Assembly (NCBI GenBank): GCA_038380795.1
Contig: CM076260.1
Location: 82,063,843 to 82,127,842 of the forward strand
Length of the DNA: 64,000 nucleotides
Direction: 5' to 3'
DNA from: Pyrocephalus nanus
Lineage: Eukaryota; Chordata; Aves; Passeriformes; Tyrannidae
Shown here one piece after another: positions 10,801-25,800 of this stretch. The notes below the pieces were generated by a model that saw only the letters and a program-made list of their open reading frames with translations, was not told the DNA's origin and made no database searches. Each line of letters begins with the position of its first letter. Positions within the stretch are counted from its first letter, which is position 1. The translations under genes were made by a program, and so were the position numbers.

Positions 10801-13800
10801 TGTGCAATTGCTTGTTTGCTTTATTTTTGCTGGATTGCTTTTAAACAAGTCGTTCCCTGGTACTGTGAGGACAGGAGGAGGCCTGGAGTGTGGCTGTGTG
10901 GAAAGCCAGGTGTTCCTTTTAGCACAGGCTACAGCTGATGCTGTGGTGGTTTATTAGCATAAATTATCAGAATATATCCTGATAATCTCAAATATTTCTG
11001 GACATGTCAGAAGAGGAACCTGATCTCCTTCTTGATAATCTTACCCTTGCTTCCTGTCTTGTCGTTGTTGCTGTAATCCTGTATACATGGAAAAATATTT
11101 GAGGACTCAGATGTTAAAAAATGTCAAATTGGGGTGTATCTGTGTAGTAGATGAAGAGATATTCTTAATGGAGCCTTGTCACTACACAGTAATTGTAATT
11201 CAGATTCTGTGAAAAAAGTGAACGTTGAATCTGCATTTATTCTGAGGACTGAAGAAATGTAAATAGTATATTTTCCCCTGTAGATGAGCTATCTGGGGAT
11301 ATTGGTTGCAGCTTCAAAATGAATCTGAAAACTATTAGGGTTTCTAAAGAAACTGGGAAAATTGGAGGAATTACAACAAAAATTGAAAACTGATACAGTG
11401 AGGCCAGGGACTTTGTACAGCCAGTCATAATGCTTGTAAATTAGCCCAAAGACCAGTAAAAGGAATTGAGCTCAAAATGTCAAAGGTTAGGGCTTGCAGC
11501 TCTGCAGGGCTTTTCTAGGTTGGTTTGGCTGGAATCTAATAATAGACAAAGTGCAGAAAAAACTTTGTAAATAAACTAGAATATATCACTGTGTGAGAGT
11601 AAAATATACCTGACTAATTAAGGAGGGGATTTAAATCTTTTCTTTTACTATATGTATATCTCTGGTTTGGAAGGATGAGTATAATTTGGTGGTATATATA
11701 TGGGAACAGTGTTACTTCTCTTTCTTTTTGAAAAGACCCTGAGGTATTCAATAATATATTTTTAAAATAATCTGGGATGATACCAGTGTTCTGATACCAA
11801 CTTTCAGTATCAACTCTTCTCAGCTTTTTTCCATGTCTTTTATTAAGTGACAAAGTAGAACTGTAAAAGCATGTAAAGTCACAGGTTTGTGTGATGTTAG
11901 GTATTATAGGCAGGTTTTTCACCGTCCACTGACAAGTGTCTATCTTCACTTAAGATTTAAATATCTACATTGGATTGATAGCCTTTCATGTAGATACCTG
12001 CATGTCAGTGTGTATATGGTCTTTATATGCAGAGATTATTTAAAGACTTTAAAGACTGATGGCTATTTTAACTTTCTTCAGTTGCAATTTTGATTTAATT
12101 TTCCAGGTTATTTGACAGCAAGAATTATTGATTCCATTATTGCAGGCAAGGAACGTGTTTCATTCGTAGAATTCAATATTAGTTTTGGGGTTCATATATG
12201 TACATGTATTTTATACACTCACATTTGAGGGTGTGTATATATATTTATATAAATACACCTTTTCATGCTTTTTAGGTAAATGATAACTTGAACCTTGACC
12301 TGTCAGATGATGAAGAGCTGAGAGAACAGTTGGATATGCATTCTATCATTGTTTCTTGTATCAATGAAGAACCGCTTTTCACAGCAGAGCAGGTAAAGTG
12401 TTCAGCAGTGTTGCAGGTGTAATATGTTCTTTTAGTCTGTTTTTTTGTTGTTGTTCTTCTTCTTGCTCTTCACTGTAGCTAAGCTTCTTAGTCATTCAGA
12501 TTTGAAAAGTATTCCAGTACTTCAGGTCAAGTTGATAGTCCAGGGTCTTTGAAATCTTTATGCATTTCTAACCATGAATTAGTCAGAAAGGCTACTAAAT
12601 TAAATGTAAGAGTTAAAAAGCAAAAATATTTTCAGAATCATAGTGGTGTGGTAGAGTTTGTAGTTTTCCAGCACGACTGTGTGCAATTCATAGCTTCAGG
12701 TGGCTTTGTTGTTAGCAAGAATTCTTTGAAGTTTTTGCCTAACGTGAGAGCAGATCAATGTTTCTGCTACTGAGCTTTCAGATTACTTAATGTCTAAAGA
12801 CTTCAGTCCTAAACCCAAGGATTTACTTCAGTTATCTTGAAATTTGCTCTTCTGAATAAGGTTAATGATGGTCTATTAAGATCCTGCCTTAGGAAGCAAA
12901 CACAATAATATATTTTCTTGTTATTTAAATGGCTACCTGTGAATTCTCATGAAGAGGGTTATTAATAGTATGACAGACAGGATTGCTTGAACTGCCTCAG
13001 CTCTTTTTTACTGTGAAGTGGATCTCAGCAATGATTACAGCCTTTAAACCTGTAAAAGTTGATGTGTTATTTATTCAGATGTCTAGTTAATAATTTAGCC
13101 AGTAGAACTATGGTCATTTGTGTAATGAAAAGTAAGCTCTCCACTCACAGATTTTCTGTTCTCATACTTTCTGTATTATGTCCAGGGATGCAAATCAGCT
13201 TCAGATTATGGTGGATCAGTTCATAAAACTTCTTATAAGCACAGTAGAGTTTCAGGCTGTTCAGAGGGGTTTTTTTGTTTTGTTTTTGAGGTGGTTTGGG
13301 GTGGGGGTTTTTTTGTTGCTTGGGTTGGGTTTCTTTGTTTGGTGTGGGATTTTTTGGGTGGGTGGTATTTTTGTTGTTTATTTTTTTGTTTTTTCTGGCT
13401 TTCGGTTTGGTTTGGTTTTTGATTGGTTTTGTTGGGGTTTTTTAGGTAGTGTAGTGAAGGAGGGGGAGGGAGAGGTAATTGGTTTTTTCTGTGTTTTCCT
13501 TCAGCTGAATACTCAAGAAAGATACTGCAGTTTGCTCTTTAGTTCATTTGTCTTAAGCAGAATCATGTGTGTCTTCACCTAGAAATAACCATGTAGTTTC
13601 AACACACTGCTTGCTATGTGATCACCAATTCACTGTGACAAGATATGGCTATTCTTGGGGAGCGAGGATGGGGAGGAAATGTCAGTATGATTTTGTTGAC
13701 TCTCTTCCATCTGCTCTTGGTGTTAGTTTCATCAAATTGCAGGCTGTTTCTCTTCAGGCAGGAGGGTTTTCATAAGGGTTTTCATTTTTCAAAGGTAATT

Positions 13801-16800
13801 GAAGAAATAGAGGAAATGATGCAGGAATCGCCTGATCCGGATGATGATGAAACACCCACCCAATCAGATCGGCTCTCCATACTTTCCCAGGAAATTCAAA
13901 CACTCAAGAGATCCAGTACAAACAACAGTTATGAAGAGAGTAAGTGATATATATTAAGTGTTTTGCCTATGCTTATTGAAAGTAGTTGAAAGGGTAAGTT
14001 TGCCATGTGTTTAATTCATAGGAAGTCCTTCTTATGATATTCTACATTCAAAAATATTTTCAAAATGCCCTGAAAGAATACTCTAGATTAAGAACATAAA
14101 TAGAGGATTTATCTTTGACAGCTTTCATAACTAAGAAAGAAAATAAAACTTTATAGAATTTCATTTTAAAGCAAATACTCTGAAGGCTGATACAGTGGAA
14201 TGGGATTTCTTCATGGATAAAATGATAAATTGGTAATTTTTTATTAAACTTTTGCAATTTCTGTAAAGTGAGACACTTTCTTGATGCCCATATACTGTCT
14301 AAGATTAGCTAAAGGTCTTGGAAGCTATGAAGTAAATAAAGAGCATGGTGTTTCTTTGGTACTGTTTCAGTCACTGCAACATATCTTCATAGACAGTAAC
14401 ACAAAAATAAGGTGACTATTACCTTTTATCCCCATAAGGACCATGAATATCTTTCAGTCCTCCCATTCCTCTTCAAGGAGTTTAAAAGTTAAAAAAATCC
14501 TATGTGTCTACTACTCAAATGAAATCATCTGTACTTTCCTATATAAAAGCAAAGAAACTACCTGTATAGTTTAATTGTAATGGGTTGAATTGTATGAAAA
14601 AGAAACCTGTGACTAACCAGTTTCACGGTGGAAAAATTTGTTTAATCTATGCATTTGTCAGAATCAATTCTAGAAGGTGATATTCAAAGAATATTCATTA
14701 GAGAGTCATTATACTTTAGTCCCACTTATAAAGTTTAGTGCTTTCTTTCCTGTAGTCTGGGTCATCAATATAAACTGTAGAAGATTGAGAAAAGTGGCTG
14801 ACCTCTTGAGGCATCAATTACAGTTTCTGCTACTTTTCAGATTTATGGAGGAGATACCATTTTCATGGCTGGACTCGCAACTGTCTCAACACATAAATTT
14901 AAGGAATGTGAAAGCAAAATGTATTATGTTCAGCAGGGCTTCCTGCTTTCCTGACAGTTCCATATGTCTTTAGGTTTGGAGCTAATCAAGCTTGCTTGGT
15001 ATTTCATATCATATTTATTTTGCTTTGTCTCGATTCCATCTTCTCTGTTTCATCTTTATGGTTTAAAGGTCAGTCTTGGCCGAATTTTGCCTTGAGTTAC
15101 TTTGGCAGTTAATTTAACTTTACTTCACCAGCTTTTCAGAATCTGCTTTCTTTTCTTCAAGGTCACTGTTTTTTTAAGAGCTCTTGTTACCTTTTTTCAG
15201 TGTGTGAAGGTGCTCCAGTGTTGGTCTGCACCTCTCTGAAATTTTTACAGGTTTTTGCTGGAAACTGTCTGGCTTGTTTAGGATAGATTGGAGTTGTTCA
15301 TGTTTAGGATTCTGAGCAGGAAATCAAAGCTTGTATTTAGTTTTTTCTTGAATAGGAAAAGACATGCATTAAGGCAGTCCAACAGTCAAGCTGTGATTAC
15401 ACAAGTGAGTTCTTGAGCCTACTTATCTAAGTTTCAGTCCATGTAGTCTTCTGGTTTTGAATTCCTGTCTTCACTCACCTGCATTAGCTGACTATTTCCT
15501 ATGTAGCCTTTTGTAGACTTTGATAATGACAACTGATCTATCATAAACAAGTCAGGACTGCAGTTGAGTAGCCTGCACCTGTGTTTTTGGAACAATTGTT
15601 TCTTAGGCTGTGAAGCTGGTTCTTAAGTGTTGGGACTCACAGGTGCTCTCTCTTGGTATTGTTACAGGGTTTGAACAGAGTTTAAGGCCTAAGCTACTCT
15701 GAAAAAGTCTTCTTGACAGAGAACTGTCTTAACAGGTTTCATTGCTTTTTCTTTAGTTAAATAAGTGACAAGGAGCTTTCTCCAGTCAATTTTCCCTGCT
15801 GTAATTTAAGGCAGAAAATCTAAGTGTCAAGTATTACCTTTAGACGCTTCTAAGAGCTACGCATTTTGTAGTTTGTGGCCTTATTTATATTTTTCAACAC
15901 TTGTCTGTCGGTGCTTTCCCTTACCAGAGTTTTTTTAGACATGGTATTTACTAGACTAATTTTATGAAACTAAATAATTGTAAACATCTATTCAGTGTCC
16001 TCAAACAGACTGTACCTGTTGGTGTAATCAGGACTAGCTGTTTCTCAAGTGCCAGTTAAAATTATGTTCTTTGACACAGCAACTGCTGAGACTTATTTGC
16101 TTCCTGGATGTGTCAGACTTAGATTGGAACAGAAAGCAATCCTAAAATAATGTGCACATTTTTAACCCAAGCAAGCCTCAGAACATTTTCTTGGTCATAA
16201 TTTCACTCTCAGTAACACATGACCCAGTAGTACCTTTGAAATGCAAACCTGGACATGTGTTTTTTCCATACAGACTGACATTTTACAAGCTTCTGCTTTA
16301 GCTTTGACCCATTCAGTCTCATGCTATCTCAAAACTATTAATGCTATTGATCTGGGTTTTTGTTTCAGGCAACACAAGGCCATGCTTTTGACTACATGGA
16401 AAATTTGGAGGATTTTGCTAGTCTTGCTGCTAAATGCCTCTAAAAATATTGTCATAAAACTTTGTCACAAGCTTTTATTAATATGCATGCATATCTTAGC
16501 AGTATTACCAAGATTTCCTTGCTCATAAAATATAGTTTCTATATTGCTATGAATGAAAAACCCAAGGATTCCAGAAATGCCAAAGTTTTGATTGTTGTGT
16601 CAGAAAATATGAAGGCCTTTTACTTTGAACAGTGAGTGCAGGTAAAAAGTAATAGTTAACAGCAGTGTCAGAATTTTAGCACTTACTTCAGCTTCCTTAA
16701 CTACCAACCCTGTCTTCATATTTGCAGATTATCTGATATTTCTCAGAAGTAAGAAAAAAGTTTACCTGTCTTCATATTGCTAATCTTATTGCCTCTGGGA

Positions 16801-19800
16801 TGTGTTTCTTCTTTTAGGAATTTTGGTTTAGAGTTTAAATATACTTAAGAGTTAAATATAGTTTAAGAATTGAATTTTTTGTTGTGAGAAATTTCGGGGT
16901 ACTTTTTCCTTTTAATCCCCACAGGTTTTCTCATGCTTCAAATCTTGACAGATTACTTTTTATACTTAATATTTTTAGGAATAAAAAGATTGTCTGTTGC
17001 TGAATTAAATGAACTGCTAGAAGAAATTGAAACTGCTATTAAGGATTATTCTGAGGAACTGGTACAGCAGCTGGCTCTACGAGATGAGTTGGAGTTTGAG
17101 AAGGAAGTGAAAAACAGCTTCATTTCTGTCCTCATTGAAGTGCAAAACAAACAGCGAGAACACAAAGAAACTGCAAAGAAGAAAAAGAAGCTGAAAAATG
17201 GTAGTCCTCAGAATGGCAAACAAGAAAGAGGTCATATGCCTGGAACAGTAAGAAAATTTTTATAGCTCTTTATACTTTTAAAATGTGTTTTGTTTTTTCT
17301 ATATGGGAAGTAGCAGTTGTAGATTATATCAAGATACCTGATACACCTGCTTCTATGCCTTCATTAGCGAACAAGTCTTAGGCACTTCCTATTGGGAATT
17401 TTTTTCACAAGGTTATATAATGTTTTCCTCTTCCCATACTCAAGAAAGATTTTTTTAACTGTTTGCAAATTAGCCTGGAGCCAGCATACCTTTCTTCCAG
17501 AAAATACTGTCTGTGGATGTACTGCTTTGTGTTCTTTTGTCAGTAGGCAAACTCATTTATCTGTTTGGTTTCACTGTGTGAATGTTAGTATGTGTTAGTC
17601 TTGCAGGAAGTATTGTTGGTGTAGTTGTACAATTATCTATTGATTGTTTTTTAGATAGGAAAAAAGTGAAAGTCTTAGCCCAGATCTCTTAACCTGGGGC
17701 ATAGTTGCTACATCCAACAAGAGACAGGGATAAGGCCAAAGGGTAGTGCAGATGTACAGGGTGGGCAGAATTTGTTTTGTTGTTTACAGAACAGCAGCAA
17801 AAGGAAAAATGGAACAAAAATGTCTTTCAAGCAGAGTTCAGTAACAGGAGTCAAATAACAAAAGAAATTATGTTATTAGCTTGTCAATGCAATTTTTTCT
17901 TTCTGACTAGTATAATTTGAAATTATTTGAGATAATAATGTTTGAATTTCTTACTGGCTTTTATAGAATGCAAAATATGTGGTTTTCTAGATCTTGGCTA
18001 AGTCCCAGAAGGAATGCTTCAGTTTGACATGAAAAGGTTTTGGGGTTTGCTTTTCAAATATAAGGAATGAACATTTATAATGAAATATAAACACTTCAGA
18101 ATCTATTCCTAAACTTACAAGAATAAGATACCTGTGACATAACCTAAGTGGGGTTTTGATCTCATCTGTCTAATGAAAAACCTATGTGTGTAGCTAAATG
18201 TTAGTGAAACTCTAAGAAAGTAAATGTCTGGAAAACCATACAAAATTGTCATCCCTTTACAAGAGCAAAGTGAAAGTTCCTTCTTGGTTCTCAGTCATGG
18301 AAAACCAAAAAGGGGTATTTTACCTAGAAAGAAAAATAATTGTTTGGTTTTGAAACTTGAGTCAAGTGATTCATAAGCTATTCTAGTTAGTTTCAAGTTT
18401 AGAAACGTGAATGATGCTTACAATTATAACTGTGTGTGGTCCCACTATAAGATATTTTCATATTGGGTCGCTTCAAGATGCTGATGTGTCAGGTTGCTTT
18501 CTGAGAGGGGACGAACAGACTAACTCATAAGTAAGAGTGTATGCTGCATATGTGTGATTCCTTTGGAAATAGCTTTCACTATCACCTGTCACTAGATACA
18601 GATTTTAGAGCCCTCTCCCAGCAAGAGGTGCGAATTTCCTTCCTGCAACACTCCATTTTTTTTTTCTTTATTTTTAAGAAAGTGCTGAGAATGTGCATAC
18701 AGATAGTATTTTCAAGTAGCTTTGTGAAGAGTGAGTTTCTATTAATAAATAATGTATAGATTAGTAATTTTACTAACTATAGTGAAGTCTCATTTACGTA
18801 CAAAGTTTGGAAGTAGAGTTCAATTTTCATACTCTTAAGAAAATGATTTTTCCTGTAGATACTATAATTGAATTTGAAAGAAAATAGATATTTTCAATTT
18901 TTGTCCTTGATACAGTCTTTGGGTAAATCACTTTCTTAGACTTCCAAAACTTTTACCTCTCTCATAAAAGCAAACTGGAGAGTAATTAAAAATAGTCCAG
19001 GCTTGAAGATACCAGTTCCTCTGAGTAGGATATTTTAAAAGGGTTAAGATGGCTTTGGTAACATTTAGGTCTTTACTGACCTTGTGCTTTAGAAAGCAAA
19101 TGAATACTGTATTACAGCACATTTTATTCCCCCTCCCTTGTAGACAGATATACATTCTGATAAACATGCTGAGGTGTGGTCTTCTTACTGCCTTGTTTCA
19201 GCAGCTTGACAGCTTCTTCTTATTATATTTTTATTTTTATATTGCACGCTAAACATCAAAATTATTTTTTTTTATTTTATTTCACTTGTCTTCTCCAGCA
19301 AGCGAAAAGGATTACAAAGTTCAAGAAAAAAAAACTGTGGTTGAATTATATCATATTTTTTCTTTACTTGGATTCCACAATTCTATGTAATGGAGCTTGA
19401 AATCAATATTATTATATTGATTTATTTATATTATTTATTATATTATTTATTAATTATTTATATATCAATAATATTATATCAGTATTATTAACTGATTTTT
19501 TATGTTTTATCATATTACAGAAAAGGGGGAATTGTAATTGTTGCTTCAGTTGTGGAAAAGGAAGCATGAAAGCATAAAACATTTTAAAGAGGTGGAGACT
19601 GAACAGTGTTTCTAGTAGGTGCCTAAAATCTGAAAAATTGGTATCAACAGTGTCTTTAAATGTATATCATTCAAACACAAATGTTAGAGGAGATTTTACT
19701 GTGAACTAAACTTTCAAAAATGCTAATTTTTGCATTCCAAAATGAAACAGCCTTAAAAGGCAAGTCTGAATTATTGAGTCTGCAGTGTGAGGGTTTTATT

Positions 19801-22800
19801 TGAATAAATTTTGATGTAGAAATACTGCTTAACTGCCATTACAAGGTTTACTTTTAATGGTAAAAAATTAAGTAGATGAATGAAGAAATAGAAATGTGCT
19901 GAAATACATAGCAGAGCTTGTCTTTGTCATTTGTCTTTCACAGTCTTGATAAATGCTGATTAATAGTCCTCTGAACTTTTCTCTGTGCCTTTTTTTTCTC
20001 TCTGCTGTGTTTTCACTACTTTTAGCGCTTCAGCATGGAAGGGATCTCAAATGTCATACAGAATGGCTTCCGCCACACGTTTGGAAACTCAAGTGGAGAG
20101 AAACAGGTGCTGGGCTATCTTCTCTCTTTTTTCTCATTCTTTGCCTGCACTTTCAGGAGCTGAGATCTTGAAAATTGACAGTAGTTGAAGATAAATGCTG
20201 AGACAGGAAAACATGGGATAAAACGTTAGAAGCTCTGCTCCTTCCCTGTCTCAGGACTTTGATCAGCCTTTAGTCTCTTTCTCTCCTCAACAGCTTGAGA
20301 GAGTCAGGACTTGATACCCTGATGCACTGAGCTAATAACCTGTATTTCTTACCCCAGACTAAAAGCCATAATGCATGCTTCAGGTACGTTGCATGTCTGT
20401 AAAAATCTAATATCTAGTCAAAGTTAGATGTGTCAGGTTAGATGTAGCGTTTCAACCTTCAGCATTAATAACTTGCACACTACCTTCAAGTGGAAAAAAA
20501 GGTTTTGTTTTCTTTTTTTCTTCAAATGTTCAGAGCTGATATATCTAAAAACAGAGTAGCACCTGGAAAACGCAAGGGCTATATTGTATGTCTCTTGCTT
20601 TTGGAAACTCACGATTCTAAAAGCAGCCAAATGTGTGCAATACAGATTAGTGATATAAAATACCTGAGACATACGCAAGATGTTTTATGTCCCTCAGAGG
20701 CAAGATTCTTATGCCTTATTTCAAAATAAAACTTGCCTGTTTGTTTCAGAAATGTAGTATGTATTTTATTAAATGCATTCTGTATTTTAGTGAACTGTTG
20801 ATGCTTATGCTATTATTTAGTCTTTTGGTGCACATTACAAAATATTGGTATTTCACATTATTTAACATGTACCCACCCATTATAGTTTATGCAGTTGTGC
20901 CAAAGAAGTGCATTAGAGTTTTTTTCCTCCTTATGAGAAGTCCATTGAGGCAATAAATTGTCTGGTAGTTTAGAAGTCAAGGCTGATTAGGCTTTTCTCT
21001 GGAAGATGTGTTGTATCCTGCGGAGGATTTCAGGAGGTAAAACAACAACTCTCAAGTCATTCTGGAAGCATGAGGTTAAAAATCATGTATTTACCCACTT
21101 TCTCAGGCAAGGGATATGCGTGAGAGTTTATGAATACATTGATCCAGATATTTGCCCCCAGATTTGGGGATCTTGAACACATGCGCAGAGCTTACCTAAC
21201 TGAGTACATTACCTCAGTACTAATAAAGATACAGCTCTGTTGGTTTTTTTCTTTGCTATCTTTACCATTTAGTAATAAATTACAACTCTTTACCTGTATC
21301 TTTAGGTATTTTAAATGTCATATATTGTCATGATGTGAACATATTTAGCTATGCCACCCCATCACACTTTTCATTGAAAGACTTTCACTGCTTCCTTCTA
21401 GATATAAGTAGCATAATCATATGTTAACAATAACAGATTGGATAACTCTTCTAGTCATTTTTGAGTTAATTTAATTCTTCATGTTGATCACACTTTTCCT
21501 CTGATTTATCTTATACGATTGTTAGTGGGGTTGTGGGTTTTTTCCTTCCTGTAACCTAAAGGATCATGGAAATTACATGAACTATAGTGTAGAAAGGTGG
21601 GAAAGATAATTAAATCTATTCTGATTTAGTCTTGGAAATCCATTTTTCTATGGCATTTGTTTTTTATTTGGAAGGTTTTTGTTTGATTGGGCTTTTTTGT
21701 CACATTAACAAACCCCTGGCCTTGTTTCTGAAACACTGGTGTCATCTTCTTATTGTATCAAGTTGCAAAGTAAAACAATTGTGAGATATTCAGTTTCTTA
21801 GTGCTACTCTCACAGTATTAATTTGAGTGTTTTTTTCAGGGTGTATTGTCATTATAAACTCACATTCATGTGTTTTCTGCTACCAGGGAAGAGTTAGTTA
21901 ACAATCTGGAATTTTGATTAAAAAAAATTGCAAGGACAGACAATTTTTTGTGTACCTGGGAAGGTAGAAGTTCCTACACGTAATGTCACGACATAAAGTT
22001 TATGACAAGTTTGAACAATTATTTTAGAACTCTTTTCAATCTTTAAGTTTAGTGGTATTTACCACCTTCTACTACCCTCTGATAGCGGGTACTTCCCTTT
22101 TTAAATTTTAGCCTTTTTTTCTGTGTGTATGTTTGAGACATAAGTGAAAATTAATTGGAGTTCTTCAACATTGAAAGATAAACTTCCAATGGGCACTTCC
22201 TGTTCCCATCTAGTAATGCAGTTGGGAAAAAAAAAAAAATAAAAACCAACACCCAACTGCATAAAAGCCGTTGAAATCTTGGTAGCTCTTTCTGTGATCA
22301 TATTTCCAGAAGAAAATTCAAGGTAGACATCTTAATTTTGATTTTCAGGCATATCAGACGCTTTTTCTGATTACAGATTACAATGGGAGTTGCTATTTAT
22401 CATCAAATCTGCTCCAAAGATTTAGAGGTCACAGTAGATTTAATACTTGGTCATGTCAGTCAGCTACACTTTAGACCCTTTTCGTCCTTTTCATAATATG
22501 TTATCCTTCACACAGCAATTTATGGAATGAGTTTTTATAGTGTTATTATAGAAACTGATTGTTACACTGCAAAGTATTGATGAGAAAAAGAATTTTTTCT
22601 GGAAACTAGGAAAGAAATTACTTTTTTTTTTTTTTTTTTTTAATTTTTACTATTAGAGAGGCAAAATGGTAGGTGGAGTTTACAGGAGAAGGAAATCAGG
22701 GATAAATCGGTATTTGGTCCAGTGAAACATATCCTGATAGTTCATTGTCTAGGTAAAGAGTAGAATACCACTTAGTTCCGAAGGCTGGAAAAGACAGAGG

Positions 22801-25800
22801 TCTGGTTTCTGAGTTCGTAGATCCACTTTCACCTTTGACATTTTCAGATTCAACAGCCTTATATCGGGCCATCGATTCTGGTCATTTCATTCAGTGGACA
22901 CTTCTCTGCTGATTCTTGGTTGGTTACATCTCCTGTAGAAGAAATTGAAAATTGACTGTTTCCTAAGAAGCATTACCCACTTTCCTCTACTGTGCTGAGT
23001 GGATGTGAGAAAATGCCAAAAGAAAAGGGAGGGAGAAAAGCACCCCGTGTTTGCAGGTCTTGGTGAGGTGTCAGTGCATCCCGTACAATTGGTTCCCTCA
23101 AGTGACACTGAACTGAGTCTGTTTGGCTTTGGACAGATGATGTTTTTGAGTGCGAGGGGCATGATCCTACTGAAAACATGGCAATGGTAGTAGCAACGTT
23201 TGGCAACACTCAAATCTCCTTCTGCAAAGTGAACCTCTTCACCAGAGTCAGAGTTACACTTGACTCTCACTGAAGTGCTGTTACTTGTAGAGGAGACCTT
23301 TTACCTTGTATAACATGTTTTCTGCTTGTTGCATGGAGAACTACATAGGTCTCAAGTTGGATGAGGAATTGAGGGTTGCTTTGCCTACTGCCTTGTAGCT
23401 CTTAAACCCAGAATAAAGTTCCTGTTAAGTTCTTACGAATTGAATGAGGGAAGTTTTTCCACTGGAGAAAATTCCAGTGATTTCAGTACTTTTGAAATGC
23501 TGACCTCTTTAAGAAGAATATGCGTCCATATAGGCTGCAAAGTAAGATACTATCTAAAATGCATTTACTAAAAGAGCAACAGGGTTGCTTTAGAAATTTG
23601 AAAATTAATCTTGTTTGCACTTCAGGCATGAAAATCTTGAAAGAGATGAGAAATTTTTGCCTTTTTTTTAAGCAGATAAGAATTAAAGATTTCAGTGAAT
23701 AGAAAACAAACAAGTTGGTTTGAAACGATCTGTTAGCACACTCAACTACTAAAACTGATAATTTAAATCAAATTACAAATTTTGGGGACTTGTGTTTCAT
23801 TAAGCTTGCCTTGTTCTTTTTGGTTGGAAGTATAGAGCAGCAGAAGGTGAAAGTTGTCTGTTTTCATTTTCACCTAACTGTAATTAGGGGCAGCCTAATT
23901 TTTTTGCATAGGGAACTAGATCACCTTCGGAGCTGGGACTGGGCTTTGATCTGACAAAATCTTTGGAATGTTCCATGTTCTCAGTAAGAGTTAACCAGTC
24001 ACTGAGAAAATCTTGCAGCTTTTTTGAGGCTGTTCAAACAAAGCATATGCTGAGTTCGAAAATCTGTTTAGGTTTTTTCCCCAAATACTTCTTAGCACAG
24101 GTCTGCAAACCTGAATGCCTTACTTCAGGTAGCCAACCCAACAGCCTGCATCAGTTGTGCTCTGGAATCCTTTAAAAAGGTGGCTGTTCTTAGTTTCACC
24201 AGTTACTTAAAGATTACATCCATATTTACCTGGAAAGGTTTTTATGTACTTTCTGGAAAGGAAGAATTACTTTCTGATTTTAGGTACAACTCATGATGCC
24301 TGCTTGATATTTATACTCTTTTTTTAAAAGCAAGTTTGCAGTTGTTCATCTGCATTTATAGTGTTGTTTGAGGGAAGGTTGGTCTTTGAGCTTTTATTTG
24401 ATTGTAAGAAGTACTTTAAGTAAATGAAGGACTTCTGGAGGGAGAAGAGGAAGGATTTCACTATTGATGTGCATAGGCTCTGAGGAAGAAGCCTAGCAGA
24501 GAAACTTTATATTGTAGACCGCTCTAATTTTTTAAATACGTTTTTTTTTAGTGTTTAGCTGCATTTCTCCTAAAATGGCCACATAATTTGATAAAAAAAA
24601 AATAGAAGTTGGCTTCTGTGATAAAGGCTTTGGGATAGGAAAGGTAGAATCTTAATCTATTGTAAAATATGATTATTTGTGGCTAACAATTTCAGTTGCC
24701 ACAGTTTTTGCAAAATAAAATGCAAGCAACAAAGTTGCATGAAAGGACCTTCAAGTAACTTTGTTTTTCATTTGACAGTACTTGACAACGGTCATTCCTT
24801 ATGAGAAGAAAAATGGACCCCCATCTGTTGAAGATCTTCAAACATTAACCAAAAGTAAGCATATGAAGTTCCCCCACTGATCCTTTCCTCTTTGTATTTC
24901 CAATTGTGTTTGCTCCAAACCATGAATCCGTATACTTTTCTCTTCCCCCTTACCCTATGCCATGTATGTAAAGTTCCATGACTTTTAACCGTACGTTTTG
25001 GCCAGCTTTAACAGAGCCTTCGTGGTATGTTAGTTTCCTATCTGTTCATTGAAACCTTGAAGGCTAGAACCTTGCATGTATTAGAGAGTAAAAGTTCTCA
25101 CATTTTTTTGACAGCTGGGCCTTATGGAAAATACTGCATGCCATGTAATTCAGCAATACTGTCATGTAGTGCCCAATATACCCGTTTGTTTAAACTTCCT
25201 GTGCTTTATTGAGGTTATTGTAATGACTTTGAAAAATTGAAGTGGATATCAAGACACTTGTGAGTAGTTGCGTAATGATTGTGCTTGATTGCCTTTAAAA
25301 TAGCTGCCTTCCCTCTGTAGTTTTGGTGGGGGGTTTGTTTTGGGTTTTTTTGTTAGTAAATTTTGATAATTAGGATTTCCAAACCAAAGAAGAGTTTTGA
25401 CAATGCTTTGAATTCCCTGTTCTTCACATCTTTTTAGCCAGATCTTCAAAATTATTTATAAGTTCTAAGTTCTTTCGTTTTTTTTTTTTTTTTAAATTCT
25501 AATTTGCAAGAAAAAACAAGGTTGTATTTTTTAAAATTACCTACTAAGGTGATTTAATTCAACAGAGCATCTCTAGGAGTCAATGGCATCTCCTTCATTT
25601 GAGGCTTATAGGAACAGTTTAAAAATAGATGGTAGAGTGCGTCAATGTATTTTATTAGATCTCAGTGCAGGGCTTTGGATCTAACTATGTCTTAAGGTGA
25701 CTTTCAGCAGCACAGTTCTGTGATTCCACTGGTGGCTGAGATGGTAAAAGGCTCATTGGTTATTTCCTAGAAAGAGAAAATAAATAATGTTTAATTCTGA

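Noticed and set aside
22887..23270. 127-codon minus-strand open frame in FEZ2 intron 6
   Set aside because: No recognisable domain, no matching splice partners seen nearby; length is not exceptional for 64 kb.
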